A stretch of DNA of 64,000 bases from Cupriavidus sp. P-10. GTDB lineage: Bacteria; Pseudomonadota; Gammaproteobacteria; Burkholderiales; Burkholderiaceae. The notes beneath the pieces are model-generated. The model did not search any database. It was not told where the DNA came from and saw nothing but the letters and a program-made list of their open reading frames with translations. The DNA lies in the NCBI RefSeq assembly GCF_003402535.2, contig NZ_AP025170.1, positions 372,001-436,000 on the forward strand, in the 5' to 3' direction. This document shows, piece after piece, positions 35,255-44,941 of the stretch; within the stretch, counting starts at the first letter, position 1, and each line of letters starts with the position of its first letter. The position numbers were made by a program, and so were the translations under genes.

Positions 35255-35554
35255 CCCGCGCGCAGCGCAGCCGCAGGCGTTCCTACTATGCCGCCTGCAG
35301 CAGGCGGCCACCAACCCTCTGGGCTCGTTCAATCACCATGTCTATCCCTGCCACCGTAGTGCACCCCTGCGGCAGGCAGCCCTGCTATGCAACGAAGCCC
35401 AGCCCCGTACGAAACCCGTCGCCCACTACGATAAAAGTGGCCGTCCGCCCAGGACAGTAAACGCGCTTTTTGGTGACTTTTTGTCGCTCGGACAAAAAGT
35501 TACCCGCCCTTTAGGGCGGAACCGGGCGTATCAAATATCCGCCGGATGCCCAGC
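35255..35554. repeat. Right arm of a long inverted-repeat element
   Basis: The reverse complement matches 34691-34990. It ends GATGCCCAGC, the complement of the left end. The nested hairpin with TTTTTGTC...GACAAAAAG is kept at about 35472-35504. The arms are separated by about 265 bp. Confidence 0.88.
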
Positions 35555-35585
35555 CGCCAGGCACAGAAGCCACCAGACAAAAAAA

Positions 35586-36191
35586 TCACCCCAAATCCCC
35601 AGGCGTATCAATATCCCGAAACGCCCCTTCATCCTCAGTCAATATCCGCGTCACCGGCTTCCCCTGAAGAAAAGCCCGCGCCCCTTCATCCCCATCGAGT
35701 CTGAGCAGGTCATCCCGCCAGGCAGCACCAAAGCCCACGGGATGCCCCCGCTGCCCATTGCGCCATGGCGCGGCAATCGTCTCCGGCGTGGTAATCGTCA
35801 GCGCCACCGCCCGCACCAATTCCAACGGCAACCAAGGCATATCAGCCAGCGCAACAACCCAACCCCGCGCATCAGGCGTAGCCGCCACCGCCGCGCGCAA
35901 CGCAGCCCCCATGCCCAATTCGGCCTCGGCCGATTCGAGCACGCGGCACCCTCCGCGCTTGAGCTCTTCCGCCAATGCGGGATTGCCCGGACGAATCACC
36001 GCTATGGAATCCGGCAGCGCCGCGGCCAACGTGCGCGCACTGCGCCAGGCCACGGTGCGCCCACCGGGCAAGACCTCAAGCAGCTTGTTCCGTTTGCCGG
36101 CGGCATCGAAGCGTCGGCCAAAACCAGCCGCCAGCAAAATCCCGGTAGGCAGGTCGGTGCGAAGCAGGGGAGCATTGGGGGCGGCAGTCAT
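35586..36191 (-). CDS. MocA-like molybdopterin nucleotidyltransferase
   Basis: A 201-residue NTP-transferase (MobA/MocA fold). The nucleotide-binding start is GILLAAGFGRRF near residue 16; ALADMPWLP is the metal-binding LADMP motif, and GHPVGFGAAW near residue 145 is typical. MocA adds CMP to the molybdenum cofactor for xanthine-oxidase-type enzymes, which fits the cox hydroxylase upstream. ATG 36191 is chosen because a further 18 codons to 36245 show no family match. It is the last gene of the operon and lies next to the inverted-repeat element. Confidence 0.88.
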   Translation of the reverse strand: MTAAPNAPLLRTDLPTGILLAAGFGRRFDAAGKRNKLLEVLPGGRTVAWRSARTLAAALPDSIAVIRPGNPALAEELKRGGCRVLESAEAELGMGAALRAAVAATPDARGWVVALADMPWLPLELVRAVALTITTPETIAAPWRNGQRGHPVGFGAAWRDDLLRLDGDEGARAFLQGKPVTRILTEDEGAFRDIDTPGDLG

Positions 36192-36214
36192 GGCGGGCAC
36201 TCGGTTATCACTCG

Positions 36215-37255
36215 TCAGGCAGACGGGCCAGCGGCAACGTCGCAACTGCTGCCGGTGCCGGCAGCCATCTCGCGCGCGGCCTTGGCGCCTTCCACCTGCA
36301 GGATGTCAGGCAGCGACACATGGTTCTTGGCGGCAACCACTTCCGCCAGGATCGAGATGGCGATCTCCGGCGGCGTGCGGCTGCCGATATAGATCCCGAC
36401 CGGCCCATGCAGCCGCGCCAGCTGCAGCTCGGTCAGATCGAATTCCTTCAGCCGCTCGCGCCGTGTCTGGTTGTTGCGGCGCGAGCCAAGCGCGCCCACG
36501 TAGAAGGCATTGGTGCGCAGCGCTTCCATCAGCGCCAGGTCGTCCAGCTTGGGATCGTGCGTCAGCGCAATCACCGCGCAGCGCTCGTCCAGCTTCATGT
36601 CCATCACGGTGTCGTCCGGCATGGTGCGCACCATGGTCACCCCGGGGATGTCCCACGTCTCCGTGTATTCCTCGCGCGGATCGCACACGGTGACCTGGAA
36701 GCCCAGCCCCACCGCGATCTGGCACAGGTACTTGGACAGCTGCCCCGCGCCGATCACCAGCATGCGGTAGCGCGGGCCGTGGATGGTCAGCAAGGTCTTG
36801 CCGTCGAAGACCAGCCCGTCGGTCGCACTGGCAGGCCCCAGCGTGGCGGCTCCGGTGCTCATGTCGAGCGTGCGCGCGACCAGCCGGCCGTTCTCCACCG
36901 CGTCGAGCAAATCAGCAATGCCGCTGGCCGGCTTGAGCGGCTCGGTGACCAGTTCGATGGTGCCGCCGCAGGGCAGCCCGAAGCGGTGGGCTTCCTCTGC
37001 GCTGATGCCGTACTTGACTGCCTCGGGCTGGTCCGACGTGATGCCTTGCCGGCGCACGCGGTCGATGATGTCGTCTTCGATGCAGCCGCCCGAGACCGAG
37101 CCGACTACCAGGCCGTCGTCGCGCACCGCCAACATCGCGCCTTCCGGGCGGGGCGACGAGCCCCAGGTGCGCACCACCGTGACCAGCAGCACGCGATGGC
37201 CCTGTTGCTGCCACTGCACGCTGTTCTTCAGGACTTCGAGATCCACGCTGTCCAT
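36215..37255 (-). CDS. XdhC/CoxF-family molybdenum-enzyme maturation factor
   Basis: A 346-residue protein. The N-terminal XdhC domain has VVRTWGSSPRPEGAML and GSVSGGCIEDD; the C-terminal Rossmann domain has RMLVIGAGQLSKYLCQIA and ALTHDPKLDDLAL, ending GIYIGSRTPPEIAISI. These proteins bind the molybdenum cofactor, protect it and insert the cyanolysable sulfur before handing it to the hydroxylase. Its start overlaps the coxG end by 28 bp. Confidence 0.92.
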   Translation of the reverse strand: MDSVDLEVLKNSVQWQQQGHRVLLVTVVRTWGSSPRPEGAMLAVRDDGLVVGSVSGGCIEDDIIDRVRRQGITSDQPEAVKYGISAEEAHRFGLPCGGTIELVTEPLKPASGIADLLDAVENGRLVARTLDMSTGAATLGPASATDGLVFDGKTLLTIHGPRYRMLVIGAGQLSKYLCQIAVGLGFQVTVCDPREEYTETWDIPGVTMVRTMPDDTVMDMKLDERCAVIALTHDPKLDDLALMEALRTNAFYVGALGSRRNNQTRRERLKEFDLTELQLARLHGPVGIYIGSRTPPEIAISILAEVVAAKNHVSLPDILQVEGAKAAREMAAGTGSSCDVAAGPSA

Positions 37256-37794
37256 GATCGTTTCCGCTTCGGCTCCTCTGTCTGTTCGCTTGTTTCGCTA
37301 TTACCAGCAGCTGCGGCGGGGGCGCCCTCGGCCGCTGGTGTTTCTTGTGTGGTGTCCGGTGTTACCGCCTCGGTGAAGCGCGCAAAGAAGGTATCCGCCA
37401 GCTTGCGTGCCGCGGCATCCACCAGCCGCGAGCCGATCTGTGCGATCTTGCCCCCCACATGGGCGTCGACGGTGTAGCTCAGCACGGTCTCGTCGCCATC
37501 GGGTTCGAGCCTGACGCGGGCGGTGCCCTTGCCGAATCCGGCCGCGCCACCCTGGCCGTCGAAGCGGATGGTGTAGCTGTCCGGAGCCTGGATATCCTCC
37601 AGCGCCATGCGGCCCTTGAAGCGCGCCTTGACCGGGCCTACCGCGGCCGTCATGGCCACCAGGTAGGCGTTTTCGCCGTCGGGCTCGATACTCTCACATC
37701 CGGGGATGCATTGCTTGAGCAGCTCGGTGTCGTTGAGGGCTTCCCATGCCACCTGCTGGGGGATCGGCAGGCGCTGGCTCTGGTTCATTTCCAT
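37228..37794 (-). CDS. coxG: CoxG-family SRPBCC protein
   Basis: A 188-residue protein. Residues 1-145 are the CoxG SRPBCC (lipid-binding-like) fold: QQVAWEALNDTELLKQCIPGCESI, VGPVKARFKGRMAL and AHVGGKIAQIGSRLVDAAARKLAD are family hallmarks. An acidic/alanine linker and a basic tail KRKRSWTAWISKS follow; such tails may anchor the protein to the membrane. CoxG has been linked to recruiting Mo-hydroxylases to the membrane and quinones. It overlaps coxE by 10 bp. Confidence 0.92.
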   Translation of the reverse strand: MEMNQSQRLPIPQQVAWEALNDTELLKQCIPGCESIEPDGENAYLVAMTAAVGPVKARFKGRMALEDIQAPDSYTIRFDGQGGAAGFGKGTARVRLEPDGDETVLSYTVDAHVGGKIAQIGSRLVDAAARKLADTFFARFTEAVTPDTTQETPAAEGAPAAAAGNSETSEQTEEPKRKRSWTAWISKS

Positions 37795-39041
37795 GGCGGG
37801 GCTTCCTTTTTTGGTGGGTTGGGGGCGCCGGCCCGCACCGGGCCGCCCTGGTCGGACAGCAGGGATTCAAGCGCCAGCAGGCTGTCCAGGTTATGTGCGG
37901 GACGCAGCGCGTCGACATGCGGCAGGATCGCCTGCACGCCGCGCGCCTGCGGCGTGAATCCAGGGTAGCGCAGCAGCGGATTGAGCCAGACGATGCGGTG
38001 CGCAAAGCGGCGCAAGCGAGCCATTTCGTCGCCGAGCAGGTCGATATGCTCGTGGTCGAGGCCGTCGGTGACCAGCAGCACGGTGGCGCGGCCAGACAGC
38101 GTGCGGCGCGCCCAGTGGCGGTTGAAGCTCGCCAGCGCGGCGCCGATGCGGGTGCCGCCGGCCCAGTCGCGTACCTGGCCGGTGATGACGGCCACGGCCT
38201 CGTCCGGGTCGCGTTCGCGCAGCGAGCGGGTGATGTTGGTCAGCCGCGTGCCGAACAGGAACACCGACAGCCGCTCGCGCGACTGCATCAGCGCATGGCA
38301 GAAGTACAGCACCGCGCGCGAGTACTGGCTCATGGAGCCGGAGATATCGAGCAGCAGCACCACCGGCGGCTTGCGCTCGGCGTGCTTGCGGAATTTCCAG
38401 CGCAGCCATTCGCCGTGCTGGCGCACTGCCAGGCGCGCGCTGGCGCGCAGGTCGGCATGGGTGCCGCAGGTGGCGGCGCGCAGCCGGCGCGTTCGCTGCA
38501 GTGCAAGATGGGCGCGGCGGGTGCGCACCAGATGCTGCAGTGCGCGCCATTCCTGCGCGGTCAGGGTTTCGAAGTCGCGTTGTGCCAGGCGCTCCTGGTC
38601 GGAGAAGGTCAGCGGCACGTGGATGCGCTCCGCCTCTGCCTGCGCCGGGCGCGATGGCATTTCCGGCTGGCGCGCGGCCAGCGCATCGGCGAGCCGGTTG
38701 CTGCGCTTCGGCGGCGGCGCGCCCGCGTCGACGCGCGGCAGCAGCAGCGCGCGCAGCTTGCCTTCCCAGTCGGGATCGCGCCAGAACAGGTCGAAGGCGG
38801 CATCGAACAGTGGCCGCTGGTCGGGGCCGGACAGCACCAGTGCCGCCAGTGCGGCGCGTACCTCGTCGCGGCGGCCGATATCGATCAGGCGCAGCGCTGT
38901 CAGTGCATCCACCGCGTGCGCCGGCGACAGGGCAAAGCCGCCGTCGCGCAGCAGCCGCATGAAGTGGGTGACGTTGCGCGCCAGCACCGGCAGTCCCGCT
39001 TGAGGACCGCCGCTGCGCGCCGCGGCGTGCAGCATGGGCAC
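37785..39041 (-). CDS. coxE: CoxE-type von Willebrand A protein
   Basis: A 418-residue protein with GTG at 39041 (ATG at 39035 is an alternative). The helical N-terminal half is typical of VWA_CoxE. The C-terminal VWA domain has an intact metal site: DISGSMSQYS near residue 235, WAGGTRIGAALASF with its threonine, and VTDGLDHE. CoxE works with the MoxR-like ATPase CoxD in maturing the Mo/Cu or Mo active site. It lies four bases after coxD and overlaps coxG. Confidence 0.92.
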   Translation of the reverse strand: MPMLHAAARSGGPQAGLPVLARNVTHFMRLLRDGGFALSPAHAVDALTALRLIDIGRRDEVRAALAALVLSGPDQRPLFDAAFDLFWRDPDWEGKLRALLLPRVDAGAPPPKRSNRLADALAARQPEMPSRPAQAEAERIHVPLTFSDQERLAQRDFETLTAQEWRALQHLVRTRRAHLALQRTRRLRAATCGTHADLRASARLAVRQHGEWLRWKFRKHAERKPPVVLLLDISGSMSQYSRAVLYFCHALMQSRERLSVFLFGTRLTNITRSLRERDPDEAVAVITGQVRDWAGGTRIGAALASFNRHWARRTLSGRATVLLVTDGLDHEHIDLLGDEMARLRRFAHRIVWLNPLLRYPGFTPQARGVQAILPHVDALRPAHNLDSLLALESLLSDQGGPVRAGAPNPPKKEAPPWK

Positions 39042-39044
39042 GGT

Positions 39045-39941
39045 TCAGCCTCCCGGCGCGGGGCCCGCCAGCAGTTCCGCCACGGTGGGGCCGTCGACGC
39101 GCGCCAGGTCGTCCTGGTATTTGAGCAGTACGCCGAGCGTGTCGCGCACCGACTGCGGGTCGAGCTCGGTCACCCCCAGCGCCGCCAGCGCGCGGCACCA
39201 GTCGATGGCTTCGGCAATGCCGGGCGCCTTGAACAGGTCGATGCCGCGCAGCCGGTGCACGAAGTCGATCGCCTGCGCCTGCAGCGCGGCGGCGGCCTCG
39301 GGTGCGCGCGCGGCCACGATCTGCAATTCACGGTCGCGGTCCGGATAGCCGACCCATTGGTACAGGCAGCGGCGCTTGAGCGCGTCATGGACCTCGCGCG
39401 TGCGGTTGGAGGTGATCACGATCAGCGGCGGACGCTCGGCGCGGATCACGCCGATCTCGGGGATCGAGACCTGGAATTCGGAGAGGACTTCGAGCAGGAA
39501 GGCTTCGAAGGGTTCGTCGGCGCGGTCGATCTCGTCGATGAGCAGCACGCGTGGCACGCCCGGCGCGGCGGGGTCGGGCAGCAGCGACTCCAGCAGCGGG
39601 CGCTTGAGCAGGTAGTCGTCGTGGTACAGCGATTGCGCCTCGGGCCGCTCGCCGCGGGCTTCGGCCAGGCGCAGCGCCATGATCTGGCGGGGGTAGTCCC
39701 ATTCGTACAGCGCGCTCGCGGCATCGAGTCCTTCATAGCACTGAAGCCGCAGCAGACGGGTGCCGAGCACGCCCGCCATGGCTTGTGCCAGCGCGGTCTT
39801 GCCGACGCCGGGCTCGCCTTCGAGGAACAGCGGGCGCTGCATGCGCAGGGCAAGGTAGAGCACCGTGGCGGTTTCGCGGTCGGCGAAGTATTGCTGGTGT
39901 TCGAGTCTGGCGAGGGTGTCGTCGATGGAGGTGGGGAGCAT
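39045..39941 (-). CDS. coxD: CoxD-type MoxR AAA+ ATPase
   Basis: A 298-residue ATPase. Walker A GEPGVGKTALAQAM near residue 40, Walker B VLLIDEIDRADEPFEAF near residue 133, sensor-1 ITSNRTREVHDALKRRCLY and the following arginine-rich stretch are complete MoxR features. In carboxydotrophs CoxD acts as a chaperone-like ATPase needed to complete the enzyme's metal centre. It is the first maturation gene and lies downstream of a palindromic repeat region that separates it from coxM. Confidence 0.93.
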   Translation of the reverse strand: MLPTSIDDTLARLEHQQYFADRETATVLYLALRMQRPLFLEGEPGVGKTALAQAMAGVLGTRLLRLQCYEGLDAASALYEWDYPRQIMALRLAEARGERPEAQSLYHDDYLLKRPLLESLLPDPAAPGVPRVLLIDEIDRADEPFEAFLLEVLSEFQVSIPEIGVIRAERPPLIVITSNRTREVHDALKRRCLYQWVGYPDRDRELQIVAARAPEAAAALQAQAIDFVHRLRGIDLFKAPGIAEAIDWCRALAALGVTELDPQSVRDTLGVLLKYQDDLARVDGPTVAELLAGPAPGG

Positions 39942-39980
39942 GAAGCGTTTGTATGTGCCGACGCTCTAGCGCGCCGTCGG

Positions 39981-40031
39981 TTTGCTCCCCTCTCCCGCTT
40001 GCGGGAGAGGGGCAGGGGAGAGGGCAGGAGG
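39981..40031. repeat. CTCTCCCGC palindromic repeat, copy 2
   Basis: Arms CCCCTCTCCCGC (39987-39998) and GCGGGAGAGGGG (40001-40012) around TT, then CAGGGGAGAGGG. The sequence from TTTGCTCC onward is nearly the same as copy 1 at 35112. Confidence 0.88.
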
Positions 40032-40045
40032 TTCGCCCGCGATAA

Positions 40046-40060
40046 CGCCTGATTCAGGCG
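40046..40060. repeat. Central 15-bp palindrome between two inverted repeats
   Basis: CGCCTGATTCAGGCG has perfect 7-bp arms around a single T. It sits midway between repeat copies 2 and 3, completing a symmetrical structure of about 125 bp. Confidence 0.8.
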
Positions 40061-40061
40061 C

Positions 40062-40110
40062 GGGCCCTCTCTCCCCGACCCCTCTCCCGCCGGGCGGGAG
40101 AGGGGAGACA
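40062..40110. repeat. CTCTCCCGC palindromic repeat, copy 3 (inverted)
   Basis: Arms CCCCTCTCCCGCC (40079-40091) and GGCGGGAGAGGGG (40093-40105) with one central base. Its flank order (CCCTCTCTCCCC first) is the reverse of copy 2, so the two copies face each other across 40046-40060. Confidence 0.88.
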
Positions 40111-40131
40111 ATATGCGGCAGTGGAGAAACG

Positions 40132-40932
40132 CTACCCCTTCACCGCCGCCTCCACCGCCCTTGCCGCCAGCACCGGAATCAGATGAGCCCGGTACTCCGC
40201 CGACGCATGCAGGTCCGTATTCAGCTTCCCTGCATCGACCTTCACCCCACGCGCCGCCTGCGCGGTGAAGCTGGCCGACAGCGCCTGCTCCAGCGGCTGG
40301 CAACGGAACACACTGTCGGCAGCGCCGGTGACCGCCACGCGCACCGTATTGCCGGAGCGCGCCACCATCACCCCCACCAGCGCAAAGCGCGACGCCGGAT
40401 TGCGGAACTTCACATAAGCCGCCTGATCCGGGATGGGAAAGCGCACTGCGGTGATCAGCTCATCCGGTTCCAGCGCGGTCTCATACAGCCCCCTGAAAAA
40501 GTCATCCGCCGCGATGCTGCGCCGGTCGGTGACCACGGTAGCGCCCAGCCCCAGCACGGCCGCCGGGTAGCAGGCCGCCGGATCGTCATTCGCCAGCGCG
40601 CCGCCGAGGGTGCCCATCGCCCGCACCTGCCGGTCGCCGATGCCACCGGCCAGTGCCGCCAGCGCGGGAATGCGCTGGCGCACCTCAGCGTTCTCGGCCA
40701 CGTCGGCATGGCGCGCGGCGGCGCCGATGACGATCTCTTTGCCGTCGACGCGGATTTCGGCCATGCCGGGAATGCGTGCCACGTCCACCAGCGTGGAGGG
40801 CGACGCCAGCCGCAGCTTCATCGCCGCCAGCAGGCTCTGGCCGCCGCCAAGGAACTTGGCATCGGGATCGGCCTTGAGTTTGGCCACCGCCGCCTTGGCA
40901 TCCGCGGCGCGTTCAAAGTTGAATGCGTACAT
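40132..40932 (-). CDS. coxM: FAD-binding medium subunit of Mo-hydroxylase
   Basis: A 266-residue flavoprotein. The FAD motifs are KFLGGGQSLLAAMKLR near residue 27 and TLGGALANDDPAACYPA near residue 105. It passes electrons from the 2Fe-2S subunit to the quinone pool or another acceptor. It lies 23 bp after coxL; AAAGGA precedes the ATG at 40932. It is the last structural gene before the repeat-filled gap of 190 bp. Confidence 0.94.
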   Translation of the reverse strand: MYAFNFERAADAKAAVAKLKADPDAKFLGGGQSLLAAMKLRLASPSTLVDVARIPGMAEIRVDGKEIVIGAAARHADVAENAEVRQRIPALAALAGGIGDRQVRAMGTLGGALANDDPAACYPAAVLGLGATVVTDRRSIAADDFFRGLYETALEPDELITAVRFPIPDQAAYVKFRNPASRFALVGVMVARSGNTVRVAVTGAADSVFRCQPLEQALSASFTAQAARGVKVDAGKLNTDLHASAEYRAHLIPVLAARAVEAAVKG

Positions 40933-40955
40933 GTCGGTTTCCTTTGCGGTACGGG

Positions 40956-43331
<2,376 letters not shown>

Positions 43332-43343
43332 GGCGTCTCCCCC

Positions 43344-43841
43344 TTATTCAGCGCTGGCGGCCGTGGCTTGCATGGCCGCCTGGCCTTGCTGCACCGCACG
43401 CACGATGTTGTGGTAACCGGTGCAGCGGCACAGGTTGCCTTCCAGGTGAGCGCGGATGGTGGCGGCGTCGGCGCCGGGATGCTCCTGGACGAGCGCGGTC
43501 GCGCTCATCACCATGCCCGGCGTGCAAAAACCGCATTGCAGCCCGTGGCAGTCGCGGAAAGCTTCCTGCACCGGGTGCAGGCCATTGCCAGCCCGGTCAC
43601 CCGCCAGCCCTTCGATGGTGGTCACGGTGGCGCCGTCCGCCTGCAGCGCCAGGATGTTGCACGACTTGACCGCCCGGCCATCCAGGTGGACCGTGCAGGC
43701 GCCGCACTGCGCGGTGTCGCAGCCGACGTGGGTGCCGGTCAGGCGCAGCTGTTCGCGCAGGAACTGGACCAGAAGGGTGTTGGGTTCTACCTGCGCGTCA
43801 ACGGGCTTGCCGTTGACCGTCAGGCGGATCGGAATCGCCAT
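43344..43841 (-). CDS. coxS: 2Fe-2S small subunit of Mo-hydroxylase
   Basis: A 165-residue iron-sulfur protein. The plant-type cluster is in [21 protein letters not shown] (cysteines at the C-x4-C-x2-C pattern plus a later Cys) and the second cluster in CGFCTPGM and CRCTGY. It relays electrons from the Mo site to CoxM. The ATG at 43841 is preferred over 43853 because GGAG lies six bases upstream of it. It starts the operon and lies 12 bp before coxL. Confidence 0.94.
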   Translation of the reverse strand: MAIPIRLTVNGKPVDAQVEPNTLLVQFLREQLRLTGTHVGCDTAQCGACTVHLDGRAVKSCNILALQADGATVTTIEGLAGDRAGNGLHPVQEAFRDCHGLQCGFCTPGMVMSATALVQEHPGADAATIRAHLEGNLCRCTGYHNIVRAVQQGQAAMQATAASAE

Positions 43842-44182
43842 GCTTGTCTCCATGTGGGGTGGACGCGCATGACCAATTCCCAGATCCCGAAAGCAACTGC
43901 GCGGGACTGGCCACGACGCGGTACTGCCGCTTAAGACGGCTATAGGACGGCTATTTCGTGATATTGGTGCTGCCGCTGCAACTGCTCTGGGTGCGCCAGC
44001 GAACGCTGCGGCCGGCGCTTTGGCACGGCCGGCGAACGTTTGGCCGCGACAGGCTCTAACAGTTAATCACAAATCCGTAACAGGTGCCATGAGGTTTGCC
44101 CGCGCCCCATCCGGGGTAGGGGCCTCGCCTCGGAGCGGCTGGGCCGCTGCTAGAATGGCCCGGCCCTCCCGCCTGCCCCGAC
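43842..44182. other. 341-bp divergent region between coxS and yqaA-like gene
   Basis: A 9-bp direct repeat GACGGCTAT occurs at 43935-43943 and 43946-43954 (11-bp period, one turn of DNA), which may be a regulator site for the cox operon. No ORF or RNA gene was seen and no clear promoter hexamers could be fixed. Confidence 0.45.
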
Positions 44183-44761
44183 ATGGAAGCCTTCTTCGAC
44201 TGGCTCTTTCAAACCGTCGCCTTGCCCAAGGTGGGCCTGCCCGCGATCTTCGTGGTCAGCCTGGTGTCGGCCACGCTGCTGCCGCTGGGCTCGGAACCGG
44301 CTGTGTTCGGCTACGTCAAGTTAAATCCCGAGATGTTCTGGCCGGCAGTCCTGGTGGCCACCGCCGGCAATACCGTCGGCGGCGCGATCGACTGGTGGCT
44401 GGGCTATGCGGCCAAGCTGGCGCTGGTGCGCTACCACTTGCGGCGCCGGGCGCGCGAGCACGAACTGGAGCACGAACAGCACCGGAAGCATGCGCGCAAG
44501 CCGCCCAAGCCCAAGCTCGATGCCAAATATTTCCGCTGGATGCGCCGGCTGGGTCCGCCCACGCTGCTGCTCTCGTGGCTGCCGGGGATCGGTGATCCTT
44601 TGTGCACGCTGGCCGGCTGGCTGCGTTTGTCGTTCTGGCCGAGCCTGGCCTGGATGGCGGTTGGCAAGTTCCTGCGCTACCTGGCAATGACTGCCAGCCT
44701 GCTATGGATTCCCGACAGTTTTTGGCAGAACATTGCGCAAACGGTCAAGTCATTCTTCTGA
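44183..44761 (+). CDS. YqaA-family membrane protein
   Basis: A 192-residue inner-membrane protein of the YqaA/DedA (SNARE-associated) group. FVVSLVSATLLPLGSEPAVFGY near residue 28, GNTVGGAIDWWLGY near residue 65 and RRLGPPTLLLSWLPGIGDPLCTLAGW are family hallmarks. A basic, histidine-rich loop (RAREHELEHEQHRKHARK) lies between. Function of YqaA is not well defined; DedA relatives act in lipid transport. It is probably monocistronic. Confidence 0.88.
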   Translation: MEAFFDWLFQTVALPKVGLPAIFVVSLVSATLLPLGSEPAVFGYVKLNPEMFWPAVLVATAGNTVGGAIDWWLGYAAKLALVRYHLRRRAREHELEHEQHRKHARKPPKPKLDAKYFRWMRRLGPPTLLLSWLPGIGDPLCTLAGWLRLSFWPSLAWMAVGKFLRYLAMTASLLWIPDSFWQNIAQTVKSFF

Positions 44762-44821
44762 TAAAAGTGCGCCGTGAAGCCTATTTCATGTGATGCAGGC
44801 ACCGCCGGGTCACGCCTAATC

Positions 44822-44883
44822 CCTTGTTCCGACAAGGATTCCGCTTTGTTGCAATGCGGCGAAACCGGGCCTTGCAGTACAAT
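44822..44883 (+). promoter_or_regulatory. Candidate upstream region of the large oxidoreductase gene
   Basis: An exact inverted repeat CCTTGT-TCCG-ACAAGG lies at 44822-44837, and a good -10-like TACAAT at 44878-44883, about 60 bp before the ATG. No convincing -35 is correctly spaced, so an activator may be needed. Confidence 0.4.
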
Positions 44884-44941
44884 CGCCCTTTAATGAACGA
44901 TTCGCGCACTGTCCCCGTGCGCAGCAGGAAGCGGTCCCCCC

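Larger units (their letters stand above)
34645..35585. other. Gene-free region between phhB and mocA-like gene
   Basis: The region holds a trinucleotide-rich tract, a long inverted-repeat element, a 7-bp tandem array and a palindromic repeat, each listed separately. A 236-codon frame at 34750-35460 crosses both arms and is composed of their translations, so it is not taken as a gene. Confidence 0.8.

Noticed and set aside
34750..35460. A 236-codon frame crossing the inverted-repeat element
   Set aside because: Its two ends are translations of the repeat arms and its middle is the 7-bp array; it has no Shine-Dalgarno and no domain, so it is probably a spurious ORF.
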